The notes under the pieces are model-generated. The model saw only the letters and a program-made list of their open reading frames with translations. It did not search any database and had not been told where the DNA came from. The position numbers and the translations under genes are program-made. A stretch of 64,000 bases of DNA from Chamaecyparis obtusa (Eukaryota; Streptophyta; Pinopsida; Cupressales; Cupressaceae): NCBI GenBank assembly GCA_027943335.1, contig BSBK01003563.1, positions 441,501 to 505,500 of the forward strand. Reading direction: 5' to 3'. Positions 22,166 through 33,602 of the stretch are shown piece by piece; positions within the stretch are counted from its first letter, which is position 1; each line of letters begins with the position of its first letter.

Positions 22166-22817
22166 TAGGCATTCTTAGTGTATTTGCAGGGGTACAGGAA
22201 GAGTACTAATATTTTGTCCAAAAGACCAATATGTTTTGATATGGCCAAAAGGGTGTTTGATTATTTCCAAAAGGGTGTTTGATTATGTAATTAGGCTAGT
22301 TTGAAGTATTTTAGCCATTGGGGGTAAAGGGTAAGTCTAAAAACCTTGAAACCACTTTAATAGATATCCTTATATACCTTAAATGATGAATTGCACGTGT
22401 GAACACATGTAGCACATAAAGCATACACATAAATTTTCTTAATTCATAAAGCATACATGTAGAACATAAATTATAAAGCATACAACATGAATTCACTTAA
22501 GTCATGCACGTAGCCCATACACGTGAATTTAGGTAATGAATAATGTACTTGAATATACATGAATATACTTAAGGCATAAATTGTACATATGAGTACATAC
22601 AAGAAAAATCATATTTACATACTAACAATGAATAAATGAACACACAATTAACAAATTGGATCAAATATCAAGTTTCATATATATATCAAAATGAACAATA
22701 ATTCTATACATATTTATATGTCAACATATCTAGATATAATGTGGCATACGCCATCTAAAAATATGTCATATGACATCTCAAAATAAGAAGCTCAACTACA
22801 AATATTTCTAGGACATC
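22166..22817. other. Spacer / 3' flank of the spliced gene
   Basis: Between the satellite and the stop codon of the minus-strand spliced gene. Contains repeated acatgtagcacataaagcat-type words at 22400-22510 and AT-rich sequence. It should hold the 3' untranslated region of that gene; no further gene is seen. Confidence 0.4.
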
Positions 22818-24899
22818 CTATTCTACTGGTGGATCATCAAAATGGAGCCTCTTTGAAGTACTCTTTGGCTCTAATGGATCCTGCATTCAAACACAAAAGT
22901 GAAACCCCAAGTTAGATTAAAATTCAGAATCATAGTCAACAATAATAAATAAAATTTAAACTAAAATTGAACTCTCATATACCTCACCTCTCAGTCTCCT
23001 CCCGCGGGCAGGAGACCTAACATATGTCCTTCATAGTGTAGGAATAGCACCACCAATGTTGACTCCCACCTATATATGTTTGCGAACATGAGATTGATCT
23101 ACGAGTTATACTACTCAATGTTAAAAACTTGGTAGCAAATATATGTTTACAAAATAAATGAACTAACATTAAAACTTGCCTATGTTGAACTTTCTTTAGG
23201 GATTGTTGGCTGAGTCATCAACGATACAAACCCTTGTCATTCTAGCTCCCTCAAACTAGGAGTGACCTAGAAAAGTCAAACAAATACTTCATATTATCAT
23301 AACTTGACCATATTATATATACTTGATAGAAAAATACATACAAATAACTTTATAAATGTATGTACCATGGGGCTATCACTCCGAATGGATATACCTATTA
23401 CTCTATTGTGATGATAGGGTCTCACAGCATCATCACATGCCACTCTTTGTCAAATAAACCATGTAAATTAAAAATGAGTATGCACAATTGACAAGTATAC
23501 ATGTATGCATAAACAAACTAAATTACCTAATTACCTTTCCTTTATCAACAGCTAACACCTGGACCCCATCACATTGCCCCCCGGTGGCAACTAGTGACAC
23601 CTGCATCAGTATGTAAAAGATGATCATAAAAATTAGAAAACAATGTACATATACTATTATCATAATTTAAAAGGAAACCAATGAGTACATTAAAACATAT
23701 GTACCATGGAAGAGTCAACAAATGATATGGCCAAAAGCGTGGACCCCTCCACCTGTGCCATCTCCTCCTCTGTCATCAACTGAACATAAATGTAACACAT
23801 AAAAAGACATAAGTGGGAAATTATTATAAGCAACTTCTACTAAAATTACGAACAATAAAATTTAAAAAAATGTAAAAAGTGAATGGTTTACCCTTACTGT
23901 AATAGTGGAAGTCCATGGAACTGTAAGCTCCTTATGCACATATCCATGAGCTGCTTCAATGCCTGTAGTGTGCTATGTAGAATCATCCCCATCGAAGCTC
24001 AAATTCTATGCATCACTATCAGTTAGGGGACCAAAGCACAGATTCTTGCCTATAACGCAAGTGTTGGGTAGACAAACATGTGAGCTCATGGAGGATGTGG
24101 AAGTGCCAGAAGCATCAAGATGAGGAGGCAACAATGTCTTGTTCTACATAACCAACAGATTAGTCAAGGTGTGAATGGCTCGAATAGTCTGTGAAGTGGC
24201 CTCAACAATAATCTCTGGAGGCTACATTGCGGGAGGTGGTGAAATCTTGGGAGGGGGGACATGTGTGCGGGATTTCACCCATTATGAAGATAACCTGTCT
24301 TGTAGAGTGCCTAAACCTACACCCTGGTTCGGTCTCAGACTCCAATAATTCACCTTGTGACCGAGCACAAATTCAGCATACAATTTTGTAATGAAATAAA
24401 ATGGGACATCCAAATTATTGTGAGGTGGTCTATCAAAAACCATCCACCAACGGTCCCAAAAGTTGTCACGTATTGCACTATTTGTGCACCATTTAATTGA
24501 CAACTTGGTTTTTTTAGGGTCTACTTTTAGACCGGTTTTAGGATCCACAACTAGATTAGCTATGTCATGTTTTATTATATTTAGGTTCATGACTTGATCA
24601 TAATCAAGCCCATCATCAAACTGGGCGTGCATAGAATCACGCCAAAGAAGTGCAACATTATGTTGCTGTGTAAGTTTATCCATGTTTTCAACAATTGTGT
24701 TCATTGTCATAGACATGGGGAGCAATGTGGGGATATTGGCATATGTGGTTTGAAACCCTCTAAGTTCATTTAGATTATCTCCTATTAAATCTTCTAAATG
24801 GCGAGGGTTTGTGACAGGTACACCTTCTGGAGGTGGGGGACTATTGGGAGGTGGTTCTGGATTGTTTATAGGATCATTAGGAGGGTTTTCTAATTCCAT
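22818..24899 (-). CDS. Seven-coding-exon gene of unknown function in the giant transposon
   Basis: Not recognised. Coding exons (minus strand) at 24899-23898, 23779-23705, 23600-23535, 23446-23366, 23266-23180, 23069-22983 and 22880-22818. Their lengths (1002, 75, 66, 81, 87, 87, 63) are all multiples of three, so every intron is phase 0, and the total is 486 residues. Donors: GTAAGG, GTACAT, GTAATT, GTACAT, GCAAGT, GTATAT. Acceptors end AG except before exon 4, where AA stands. A 5' leader intron runs 25057-24902 (CAG|GTAAGT ... ATCAG|AC). The product starts MELENPPNDP with a Pro-rich tail to about residue 27, then a globular part (TNSAIRDNFWDRWWMVFDRP), and ends with basic ARGRRLRGE and STSKRLHFDD, NLS-like. 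In-frame stops, mostly TAG, at several Gln-like positions make this copy a pseudogene. I infer an accessory transposition protein. Confidence 0.65.
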
Positions 24900-25057
24900 G
24901 TCTGATAAAAATGAAAAAAAAAAAGATAATTACAATGAATTTTAAAAAATAATACAAAAACTCATTGCTACCCTAATTTTTATATAAAAAACTATATATT
25001 TCTATTTAAAAACAATAAAAAATAATTAAAACAATAAAAAATAGAAGCTTCACTTAC

Positions 25058-25150
25058 CTGGGCAATTTAGGCAAAATCGGATAGGGGATTGGAGACCAGA
25101 TATCTGAAAACCTAGCTGTGTTCAATGTTTTTGCAATGAAAAAATGTTGA
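25058..25150 (-). other. 5' untranslated exon of the spliced gene (approximate)
   Basis: Ends in a near-perfect donor (CAG then GTAAGTG, minus strand, 25058/25057). The upstream limit is inferred from the TATA box about 25 bases further up. Confidence 0.45.
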
Positions 25151-25169
25151 ACGTGGCTGGGTACAATGA

Positions 25170-25175
25170 TTTATA
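25170..25175 (-). promoter_or_regulatory. TATA box of the spliced gene
   Basis: TATAAA on the minus strand within gaatataaatc, between the ATATCCGATA cluster (25187-25220) and the leader exon. Good spacing for a promoter fired from the right end of the transposon. Confidence 0.45.
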
Positions 25176-25186
25176 TTCACTGGAAA

Positions 25187-25220
25187 ATATCCGATATCCG
25201 ATAATATCAGATATGCGATT
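25187..25220. promoter_or_regulatory. Subterminal ATATCCGATA repeats, right cluster
   Basis: ATATCCGATATCCGATAATA then TCAGATATGCGATT. Same words as the left cluster, about 150 bp from the right terminus and about 12-50 bp upstream of the TATA box of the spliced gene. Confidence 0.5.
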
Positions 25221-25373
25221 ATGACTTCATGTTTGCCTTTTGATTTGGCCAGGTGTATTGACACCCAGACCTACTAAAAAGTCAACAAATCTATTTGTGC
25301 ACTTTTGGACGAGTGAAAATAAGTTTTTTTTCACATTGCCACTTTTTGGCATACCATGATCCTGCACATACCC

Positions 25374-25377
25374 TGTA
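25374..25377. repeat. Target-site duplication TGTA, right
   Basis: Directly after the terminal CATACCC; matches 8356-8359. Confidence 0.7.
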
Positions 25378-25800
25378 ATAGAAAAATCTCTTAACCAAGT
25401 GGACCTAACTATCTTATTTGTAAAACCTTGCAAAAGGTGACATTCTAAAAGAGCATTTGAATACCTTTAACCAGGCCACTCCTAAAAGGGTGAATATCCT
25501 AACAAATCTAAGGTAAATCCCCTAATAGGGTCACATTTAACAATGCGTATTGTAATCTTTAACTAGATTGGCTTTTAATTGAGAATATTTTAGAAGAGTA
25601 TTTATTTAGTGTGGGACAATTCTCACAGTGCTTTTTCCCAAATTGAGTTTCCATGATAAATAATGGTGTTATATGAGTTGAATATTTACTGTGAATGTTA
25701 TTGCTGATTGATAAAGTTAATTTACTATCATTGGTTAGTATTGAAGTGTGTTTGACTGAGTTGACACCGAACTGAATCAGATAAATTTTTTAACTTGGTA
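25378..25800 (+). repeat. Copia 3' LTR, second part (after the giant transposon)
   Basis: Contains copia-LTR style phrases: ctcttaaccaagtggacctaa, cctaatagggtcac, gtgggacaattctcac, ttttcccaaattgagtttcc. Joined to 8355 it would read ...ttataaaatttgtaatagaa. Its end near ttaacttggtaca is approximate. Confidence 0.4.
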
Positions 25801-25989
25801 CATGGAATCAAGGATTTTTTATTTAGCCCCCCTCCCCTGCCCATAATCCAACATCTTCATCACTATCAAACAACACCACAATATAATAGATCTTTACCTT
25901 ATGAAGGCATCGGTGACTTGGTTCCTAAGGTTTCTTATATTAATGAAAAAAGCTTCCTTCTCCTAATCTCTTTCCATTAGTCTTGTGTA

Positions 25990-27015
25990 GAGATAAATTA
26001 TTTAGGAACAAGTTCTAATCATTTTCCTTATGTACAAGGGGTAGTTTGCATGTGTGTAACTCATAGAAGAAGAAGATGAGGTAGCCATATCATTTTTCTT
26101 CTTCATCGCCACCATGAGTGTGTTGGGATTGAAACCTTTGAGGTCAAACCCGTAAGGGGTTCCATCAATCCATCAATGAACAATACTAGAAGTCTTCTCT
26201 TAGAGATGTTAGTAACCAACACTAACAATCTCTAAATTTTTTAGATGTAATTTTCTATTAGTTTTATTTGTGTAAGTTGTACCAAGTCCTTGAAGTTGAG
26301 TTCTGGATCCTTTCCATAAAAGTGATCAATGATTTCCTCCTTGAAATAAATATATGAAGTGACTCAATTATGACTGAGGGTGACAATCCTCTTGTGCCAC
26401 CATTCATGAGTGTTTCCCTCCAAGTTTAGAGTATTAAATTGGATTTCTTCATATTCAAGCATTGAATTGAGATATAAGTAGGTATCTACTTTTTTTACCA
26501 ATACTCTTGCCAATGTCTTTCCAGACCCATAAAAAGTAGATAGGTCCATCTTTCAAATCTTTCACTTGATGTCACTATTATGATTTCTAAGGCTCTTATA
26601 CTATCTCATCCATAATTCCACATTGTCTTATAAGGATATCTCTATTCCAAGTCCAACATCAAACCAAACTTGTCTCAACTGATCTTGCATCTCCAAGAAG
26701 GTATACTCATGTTCTTCACAATGTTCAATCCTTCAAGAGGAAATGACAACATCAAAGGGCATGTCTAGGAATGTTTTGTATGAGGCCTCTCATTGGAAAA
26801 AATTTCACTATTTAATATATCATGATTTTTCTTTGTCCTTCCTTTTTCCAAAAGCATAAGTGTTTCACCAATTTTCTATTATACTTTTTCCAAAGTTTCA
26901 CTACTTATTTTTGTTTTTGTCCTCTTGTTAACTCTTGTAACAATTTCATCATTTTTGTACTTGAATCCCCCTTCTTATCCAATGATTCAGATCTCCTTGG
27001 TTGCATCTAATGTTT
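25990..27015 (-). pseudogene. Ty3/gypsy Gag, broken
   Basis: The clearest stretch is 26549-26364: VDTYLYLNSMLEYEEIQFNT then LNLEGNTHEWWH, the capsid block of plant gypsy Gag (E..F......W......A...L.G.A..WW). It continues as EEIIDHFYGKDPELNFKDLV and LIENYI, then LFIDGLMEPLTGLTSKV in another frame near 26190-26130, also in Gag order. Upstream on the same strand a weak initiator-Met primer-like site (agtatcaaacctt, about 27033-27045) precedes an N-terminal charged region. No pol domain follows before the copia LTR at 25800. Confidence 0.6.
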
Positions 27016-27049
27016 TCTAAGGAGATGGAAAGATCACAAGGTTTGATAC

Positions 27050-28690
27050 TATTGTAATGTACCATTATAGATTGAATAATACCTTACACCCACATAAGAT
27101 AATGTTACCTAGATACAAACCTAAAAGACCCCAAATACCACTTGTATAGAAATTTTAGGAAAAGTCACCCATACAAAAATTTATTCATGCTAGACTAATC
27201 CCATATAACTCTTGGCCTTTACTTTTCACTCCACCCACAATAGAAGACACGTTACAATCCCCGTACGACACCCTATTTTGTACATATACGACAAAGTATC
27301 CATGTTCGTACACACATATATTTCTCTTACATTTGTACATTACGATGAAAATATTTCATCCTTATGGCTCCAACTCTTCGTTCACATATGGTCTTGCCCC
27401 AATACGAAACCTTTGTCCCTCTACTGATACATAAATATTTCCCTCTAGCATATGGCTTGTACTATGATCATTGTCTAGAGAATGCTATCATAGCTATGAT
27501 GAAAATACACATAATAAGCACACACCAAAATATTATTAAATTACTTTAATCCAAAGATGACTAATATTATATCATTGCAAATATTGGTTGTGATCATGTA
27601 TTATAGTGATTGTTCTTTTAGAATGAATCATCAAGAAAGGCTTATATTGGAAACAACAATCAATTTCCAACCAGATATTAGAATCTTAAAAAAGAATGGA
27701 GGATATTTTTGCTGTTATGAATCTATCTTCAACTAAAGACTTCTACAAGTGCATAAACTTATTGTATGCTTTATTATCAAACAATGATGCAATTATGGTT
27801 AAATTTTTATGATTTTTAATACCTTTGGAGACTTACGGATATGCCTAGAATATTTCCAAAATGTATGTAGAAAATTAGTTAAATCTATATATACGAAATA
27901 TATCTTACATGATATGAAGTAAATTGACTTTGGTTTAATCTAATGCATACATGCATGCATTCTTTGTGTCGATGTATTCTTGTATTTTCCTTTTATATTT
28001 GGGATAAATTCATGACAATGTTCACTTCTCTAAATAAGAATGATCGAGAAAAAATTGAATTTTTTTTTTGATAATCAAGAAAGTGACATTTCTTTTGTTA
28101 TCTTATTTAAGATAAATGTATTATGTGATTCCTTGGATTGTTGTAATAGTATTTGGATATATTATTTTCACAGGAATTCCATTACTCATGTAAGCTTTGT
28201 ATTGTTAGTCTTCCTTGTGTGGGGCTAGGTATGTTTCGTTTGATGAAATATTATAGAAAAGTGTAACTCCTTTGTGGTACGGTGGAAATATGCTTTGAAA
28301 ATATTTTGCCCACCCCTTTCTCTTGAGTGAAATAGTTGTTAGAGTTCCTATTGGGATGGTCATCAAGATTTAAATAATATGTAATCAATGTAATTAGAGC
28401 TAGTGGTATTTTCTAAATATGTATGTATTCTTATGCTAGCCTAGTTAATGGCCATTATTCTACTTTTTATGTCGAATGTAATTCAATGTCCTTGTTTGGA
28501 GTATCTCTTATTTAATGTATACTGATTTGTACTTGATAGGTTGGTCATAACCTCTTATTAGTTTATTAACCATTTCAAACAACAACTTGGTAAAAATTGT
28601 TACTGATTATGTATTATATCTCTTGTTAGAAGAAATAATGTATTATTGATTTAAAGAAATTGTGTAGTTTTTTTTGACTTGTGACTTTTT
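27050..28690. other. AT-rich sequence, no gene recognised
   Basis: By position 27050 onward may be the 5' LTR of the minus-strand gypsy remnant, but I have no second copy to compare. Short open frames here show no family motif. Confidence 0.35.
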
Positions 28691-28699
28691 ATGGGATTT

Positions 28700-28995
28700 G
28701 GTGTCTTGTTCAAAATTAAAATTCTATGTGGCACGCTTGCCCTTATATAAAAACCTTCCAAGGTTGAGGGAGCCTTTCAAAATGATATATAACTTTGTGG
28801 TCATTTGGCCTTTGGTTGGTATAGTGGGAGCCTATCTGTGTTAGTTTCTTTTAAGATGTTATTTTGTTGTTAGGTGATGGATTTTTCCCTTGTAGCAGTC
28901 TATTTGGGGGTTCTAGCTCCCACCAAAATCTATTTGTAAAGGGTTTTGGATCTCTTTAAAATATGTTTGATCCTTAATCAAAAGCATGTAAATTG
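28700..28995 (+). other. Possible LINE 3' tail
   Basis: Phrases tggggg.tctagctcccacc, tttgtaaagggttttggatc and ttaatcaaaa resemble 3' ends of plant L1-like elements. No coding part remains. Weak. Confidence 0.25.
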
Positions 28996-29089
28996 TACTT
29001 GTACATGGTCTTCACTTAAGGGGAAATACAATACCACATGCATTCATATTGCGAGGTTTAAAATGGGGAAATACATTGCCTAAATAGAG

Positions 29090-29235
29090 GGAGGGGGGTT
29101 TTTTAGGTGGGGGTTGGATTTTATATTAGAAAAGGGATGGGTAGGGGGAGGGGGGTTTTCTGGGTTGGGGTTAGATTTTATATTAGAAAAGGGATGGGTT
29201 GGGGGAGGAGGGGTTGGTGGGAGAGGGGGGTATTG
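29090..29235 (+). repeat. G-rich tandem repeat
   Basis: Two units of tggattttatattagaaaag plus ggatgggtagggggaggggg, about 57 bp apart, with many runs of three to six G on the plus strand. Runs of this kind can form G-quadruplexes. The Pro-rich frames on the minus strand are by-products. Confidence 0.8.
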
Positions 29236-29450
29236 GGTGAGTATTGGAGGAGGATGAATACAATGGAGTTTGGGGCAATATTTTTTAAAAATAGGGAGAT
29301 TCTTTAGTATTCCACGAATGCACATGCTATGATTCAAGTTCACTAAGTGAATCCCCTATGATAGTAGGTAATATATCAATTGTTTCCTATTAATTTTTTT
29401 TTTCTTACAACCAAGAAAAAGACTACATTGTAGTCCATTGATATGTATTT

Positions 29451-30451
29451 TAGTATGTACAGGATCATGGTATGCCAAACTAAGCCCTTAAGTGGCAATG
29501 AAAATTTAGAAAATCAGGTTTAGGCAAGTTGACATTAAAATTTGAACAAGTTATAAACATTATATAAAAAATATGTAACAAGAGAATCTATAGAAAATTG
29601 AATTTAGTTTCTAAGATACTAGGCCTTTTTAAAAAAAACATTATTCTATATGTTGAAAATTTCAAATTCAATGTAGTAGTACAAAAATTTCAAGAAAAAA
29701 ATAAGAAGTAGGTGTATGTTTGACCACCTTAAACACAATAAAATGATTTCTTTTTTTTACAAGATTATAGATACAAGTAGTAGACTCATGTCTGGATGTG
29801 ACACGTATTATTTGTAATTTTTTCCAAGTAAATAATTAATTATAATTTTTCTTCTACAACTTTTCCAGAATACAAAATCTCTCGTGTCTGACCACGTTAA
29901 CATAGTCTAAAATTTATCAAATTAAAAACATTTTTTTATTTTTCTTTTAGTAGGAAAATCATAGAATGTGACACATATTTTGAATTTCAAAAATGTTATA
30001 AAGTTTGAAAGTTTTAGCTATTTTTGAATAAGTCTATCAATCAGGACTAGAAAGATAACAAGTAGGTGTATGTCTGACCACTTTAAATAAAATCAAATGA
30101 TAATATTTTTTTATAAGATTCTAGATAAAAGTAGTAGACTAATGTCTGGATGTGATGTATATTTTTTTGTATTTTTTTCCAAGTAAATAATTAATTATGA
30201 TTTTTATGCTACAAATTTTCATGAATATAAAAACTCTCATGGCTGACCACCTTAACTTAGTCTAAACTTCATCAAATTGAAAGAATTGTTTATTATTATT
30301 TTATTATGTGAAGCATAGAATATGATGTATATTTCATATTTCAAAAATGTTATAGTATTTAAAAGTTATAGTTGTTTTTCAAAGAGTCTATCAATCATGT
30401 CTTCTTTTTCACGTTGCCACTTTTTGGCATACCATGATCTTGCACATGCCC
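29451..30451 (+). mobile_element. ~1.0-kb MITE of the giant-transposon family
   Basis: Left end tagtatgtacaggatcatgg, then aagtggcaatgaaaatt. Right end cattgcc-like acgttgccactttttggcat then catgatcttgcacatgccc. The interior follows 8360-9050 and holds a second, diverged copy of its own taggtgtatg.ctgaccac block (29700 and 30060). Flanks attt/gttt are a poor 4-bp duplication. Terminal GGG has decayed to TAG, so this is an older copy than the one at 13130. Confidence 0.8.
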
Positions 30452-30620
30452 GTTTATATCTATAAGCATTATTTTAAGACATAATAATGAGAAAAAAAAT
30501 TCATTATAGTTAATGAGTGTTTGCATTTAATACATTATATTTACAATATTACAATTTATCACTACTAACAAATAACTAGGGTATTATAGTCCATGTCTCA
30601 ATTATTTATAATTATAAATA
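30452..30620. repeat. AT-rich degenerate repeat
   Basis: Phrases such as attatagt.aatg, tatttataattataaatag and cactactaacaaataac also fill 46700-46878 and 50658-52790. The MITE at 29451 sits inside this repeat. Confidence 0.5.
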
Positions 30621-30830
30621 GCTTTTATTTTATTTTTATTGGTAAAAGGCCAAGGCCAATATTTTATTAATTTAATAAAGTTTTACAATGTACCTCCATT
30701 CAAACAGACACTGGTAGGAAAGAATGGAGTTAAGAAAACCTCCAGTCTTGCCCAGGGACATTTATCTGTAAAATACAAACAAATAATATAGGGGCATACC
30801 CCTATTTATAATTCTTGAAACTTATGGACG
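30621..30830 (-). other. Possible LINE 3' tail, minus strand
   Basis: Read on the minus strand it ends aaaactttattaaattaata then ttggccttggccttttacc and an A-rich tail. That layout is common for 3' ends of plant LINEs. No coding sequence is left. Confidence 0.35.
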
Positions 30831-33602
30831 TTGATCCCCTTTTTGCATTCTTAATATCTTGATTTGTTCATTTCTTTGGTATATGTTGTTGCTTTCCTTT
30901 AGTTTATATTTTTCTTGCTTCAACGCCTTCTTTTTATCATTCATTTTTTAAGTAAACCTGCAAGCATATACCTTTTGACCAAGATCATTTTTAGATTTGT
31001 ATAAATGAAAGAAATGTGATTTATTTATCTATACTAACATTATAAGTGATTTTAATAAACATGATCTTTGGCTTAAATCATTGACGATATAATGAAGGCT
31101 TTATTTATGATACTTTAATTAAACCTTTGCCATGGTTGATTAGGGGCTAAATTTTATGAGTGATTTATTGGACAAATTTTAATGATAAACTAAATAGTAA
31201 TCGATATCATGGATGAGTAAATTTAAAAAACATTTTAAACTTTAGAATCTAGCTTGAGAATTACTTTGATATTTTAGCTATACTTATACCCATCCTCTTC
31301 TAAATTTCAAAATACTTAGGTATATTATGTGTATTCTAAAAATTATCCTTTCTTTATATTAATAAGCAATGGAATTACCCCTTCTTAATATGTTTGTTTG
31401 CATTCAATAACACATTTTGAGGAATTTATTCCTCCCTATGATTACCTATGTTAGGTAGGGATTGATTGATGTTAAAAGTGCTAAATAAAGCGATTATCTA
31501 TTTTGTTAGTTTAGAATAATAGGTACATAGGCAAGAAGAGATGATCAAGATTTTAATTATTTCCTGAATGAGTTATAATAATTATTTTGGAAAAGGTAAT
31601 GAAAGCTAGAAGGTCTTACTTAACAAAAACAAAGATTTAGTAAAAAGACTATGCTTGGAAATATAAATACACTTTTTAGCAATCTACTCTTATATTTTGC
31701 TAATAAATTGGTTAGTGATGATCCTTTAACATGAGAATAGATAAACTAATTTATATTGTACAAAGATCTGAAATGAAGAACTAGAATTGTTTAAGTCGAT
31801 TGATTAAAGGATAGAGGAAGCTCGGTATGATGGTTTTTGAGTTGAGATCATGCCCTTACCCAATATGACACCTTCCTATAAGAGAGTTTGACTAATACAA
31901 TCTTCTAGGAATAGAGGACTAATAGTTTCCTTATACCCGAGGGGTAGATATCGACATTAGAGTACTAAGTCAACTTTGAGTGTTTACAATAATGAACTCT
32001 CTATAAGACGCAGAATGGGTCAAGAAAATGGGAAACTCAGATAAAGGCCCAAAAAGTTTTTGGTTTGATATATTGATGAACCATGTATCTGAAAAGAATT
32101 CCTATACAACTGGTGAGTACAATGGCTAGGTACCCATGTATCTCGGTATATGGATTTCTTTTTATATGGACTCAATAATAAATTGTGATGCAGGTACAGA
32201 AGAAAATTTTGATTTGGTTTCCCCGTAGTGATGTTTTATGGTCATTGGAACCATGTGTGTGCCAAGTCTATTGTTTGGTTTGTGGTAATTCAAAACCACT
32301 TGTTTGGGTTAAAAACCTAAAGCAATTGTAGCATTGTATCAGTTGGAGAAAATCCCAAATGGCTATGGCTGAACCGGTTAAAAACCTAGAGTGATAATGA
32401 CAATAGAAATAAATGTCTGAAAGTAATAGTGATAAGGGGAACCAAAACAATTTTTTGCAAATGCGTACCTAAAAAGGCTATAAGCCAGGACCCATCGTTT
32501 CTAGATTATGGGGGGATATCTAAGACAATTAGATAATTAATTTATAAGGGGATGTTAGAAGATGAATTAATTATATGCAGTTGTACTGTCGACATTGTTA
32601 GAAGATAAATTAATTATTTGCAGCTATACTATCGGCACAGACCATAAGCATCCATAATCACCCAAGCTTGCACTCACCGGCATGTATCTAGAACTATCTA
32701 CAAACAGCTCCTCACCTATCCATAATTAATTCTCCAGCTAAATGTGGTCTACACTAAAGTAAGCATTTAATGTAAGTTTGGTTATAAATTAATAGACTGG
32801 GCCTATGTTCTGTTGAACCCAATTTGGGTTTCCAATAAATAGGACTATTTCATGTTAACCCAAACCACAAAACTCTTTCTGTCAATTCATATGTTTGGAA
32901 TCAAAGTCTATGGTAAAATTTGTTTTCTTGTGTGCACTTTCTTGATTTTTTTCCCTTTTGATTCTCAGCCAACATCATATAATTTTTTGTCATAGTGGCA
33001 AACACCTTATTTTTGGAGGCTCTTATGGGTGTGGCTTTCTGATATTCCAATATTAGTGCTAATTACAAAGAGAATGGTGATAAAAGAGTAGGTCATTTTG
33101 AATTCCTTGTTTTTAGATGCAGTATTAGTCTTTTTATTTTTTTATCATTTTGTCAGTGTTGATTATCTTTTTATCTGTTTACAACTAAGGATTCTTTCAC
33201 TTTCATGGTAAGTGGAAATATTTCTCTAGTACAAACATAAGGACTTCTATATAGAAAGGAAAAGTTATGCTAGTACATATCTTTTCTTTGTCATCACATA
33301 ATATCTCTACATGTACAAATAATTTATTCGACCTATTGGGGAGATTATTTCATCAAAATTTTCAATAGTTTAAGTTACAAATTTAAATTTTTAGTCTAAT
33401 TGGCTAAATTCAAAACATTGGTTGAACTATAAATTCATGTCAACTAAAGACTAAGTTGCTTATTTGTGAAATCCACAATTTCCAAACCAACAAAAAAATT
33501 TGGTGTTATTTTATTTTTGGATTAAGACAAACTTTAATTTATATGTTCTAATTATATATACATAATTTATAAATTTTCTTGTTTCTCTATGATAGGACAA
33601 CA
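30831..33602. other. No gene recognised; LTR-like start near 32552
   Basis: At 32548-32640 a gttagaagatgaattaatta block is duplicated in tandem (about 47-bp step), preceded by attatggggggatatc, which looks like a polypurine tract. This may be a remnant LTR beginning TGTTAGAAG, with ccaataaatagg near 32835. Nothing else is supported. Confidence 0.3.
33599..33602. repeat. Target-site duplication AACA, left
   Basis: AACA before GGGTGAACCC; repeated at 34597-34600. Confidence 0.75.

Larger units (their letters stand above)
8360..25373 (+). mobile_element. Giant (~17 kb) inverted-repeat DNA transposon
   Basis: Left end GGGTATGTGTAGGATCATGG..., with AAGTGGCAATG at about 8399-8409. Right end CATTGCCACTTTTTGGC... 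then CATGATCCTGCACATACCC, ending at 25373. Together these are imperfect inverted repeats of about 45-50 bp. Flanks are TGTA on both sides. Inside are a transposase pseudogene (+), a spliced second gene (-), two satellites and an internal MITE. Two short elements in the window (13130-13937 and 29451-30451) share its ends and about 780 bp of left subterminal sequence. The 4-bp duplication, GGG termini and plant host recall the Sola superfamily as I remember it, but I cannot confirm the family. Alternative: two separate elements whose outer ends happen to face each other; the matching TGTA and subterminal repeats argue against this. Confidence 0.7.

Noticed and set aside
29080..29343. Pro-rich 87-aa protein on the minus strand
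   Set aside because: Translation of a G-rich tandem repeat; no conserved context.
32268..32450. 60-aa minus-strand frame as a host gene
   Set aside because: No recognisable motif, start context or neighbouring exon.
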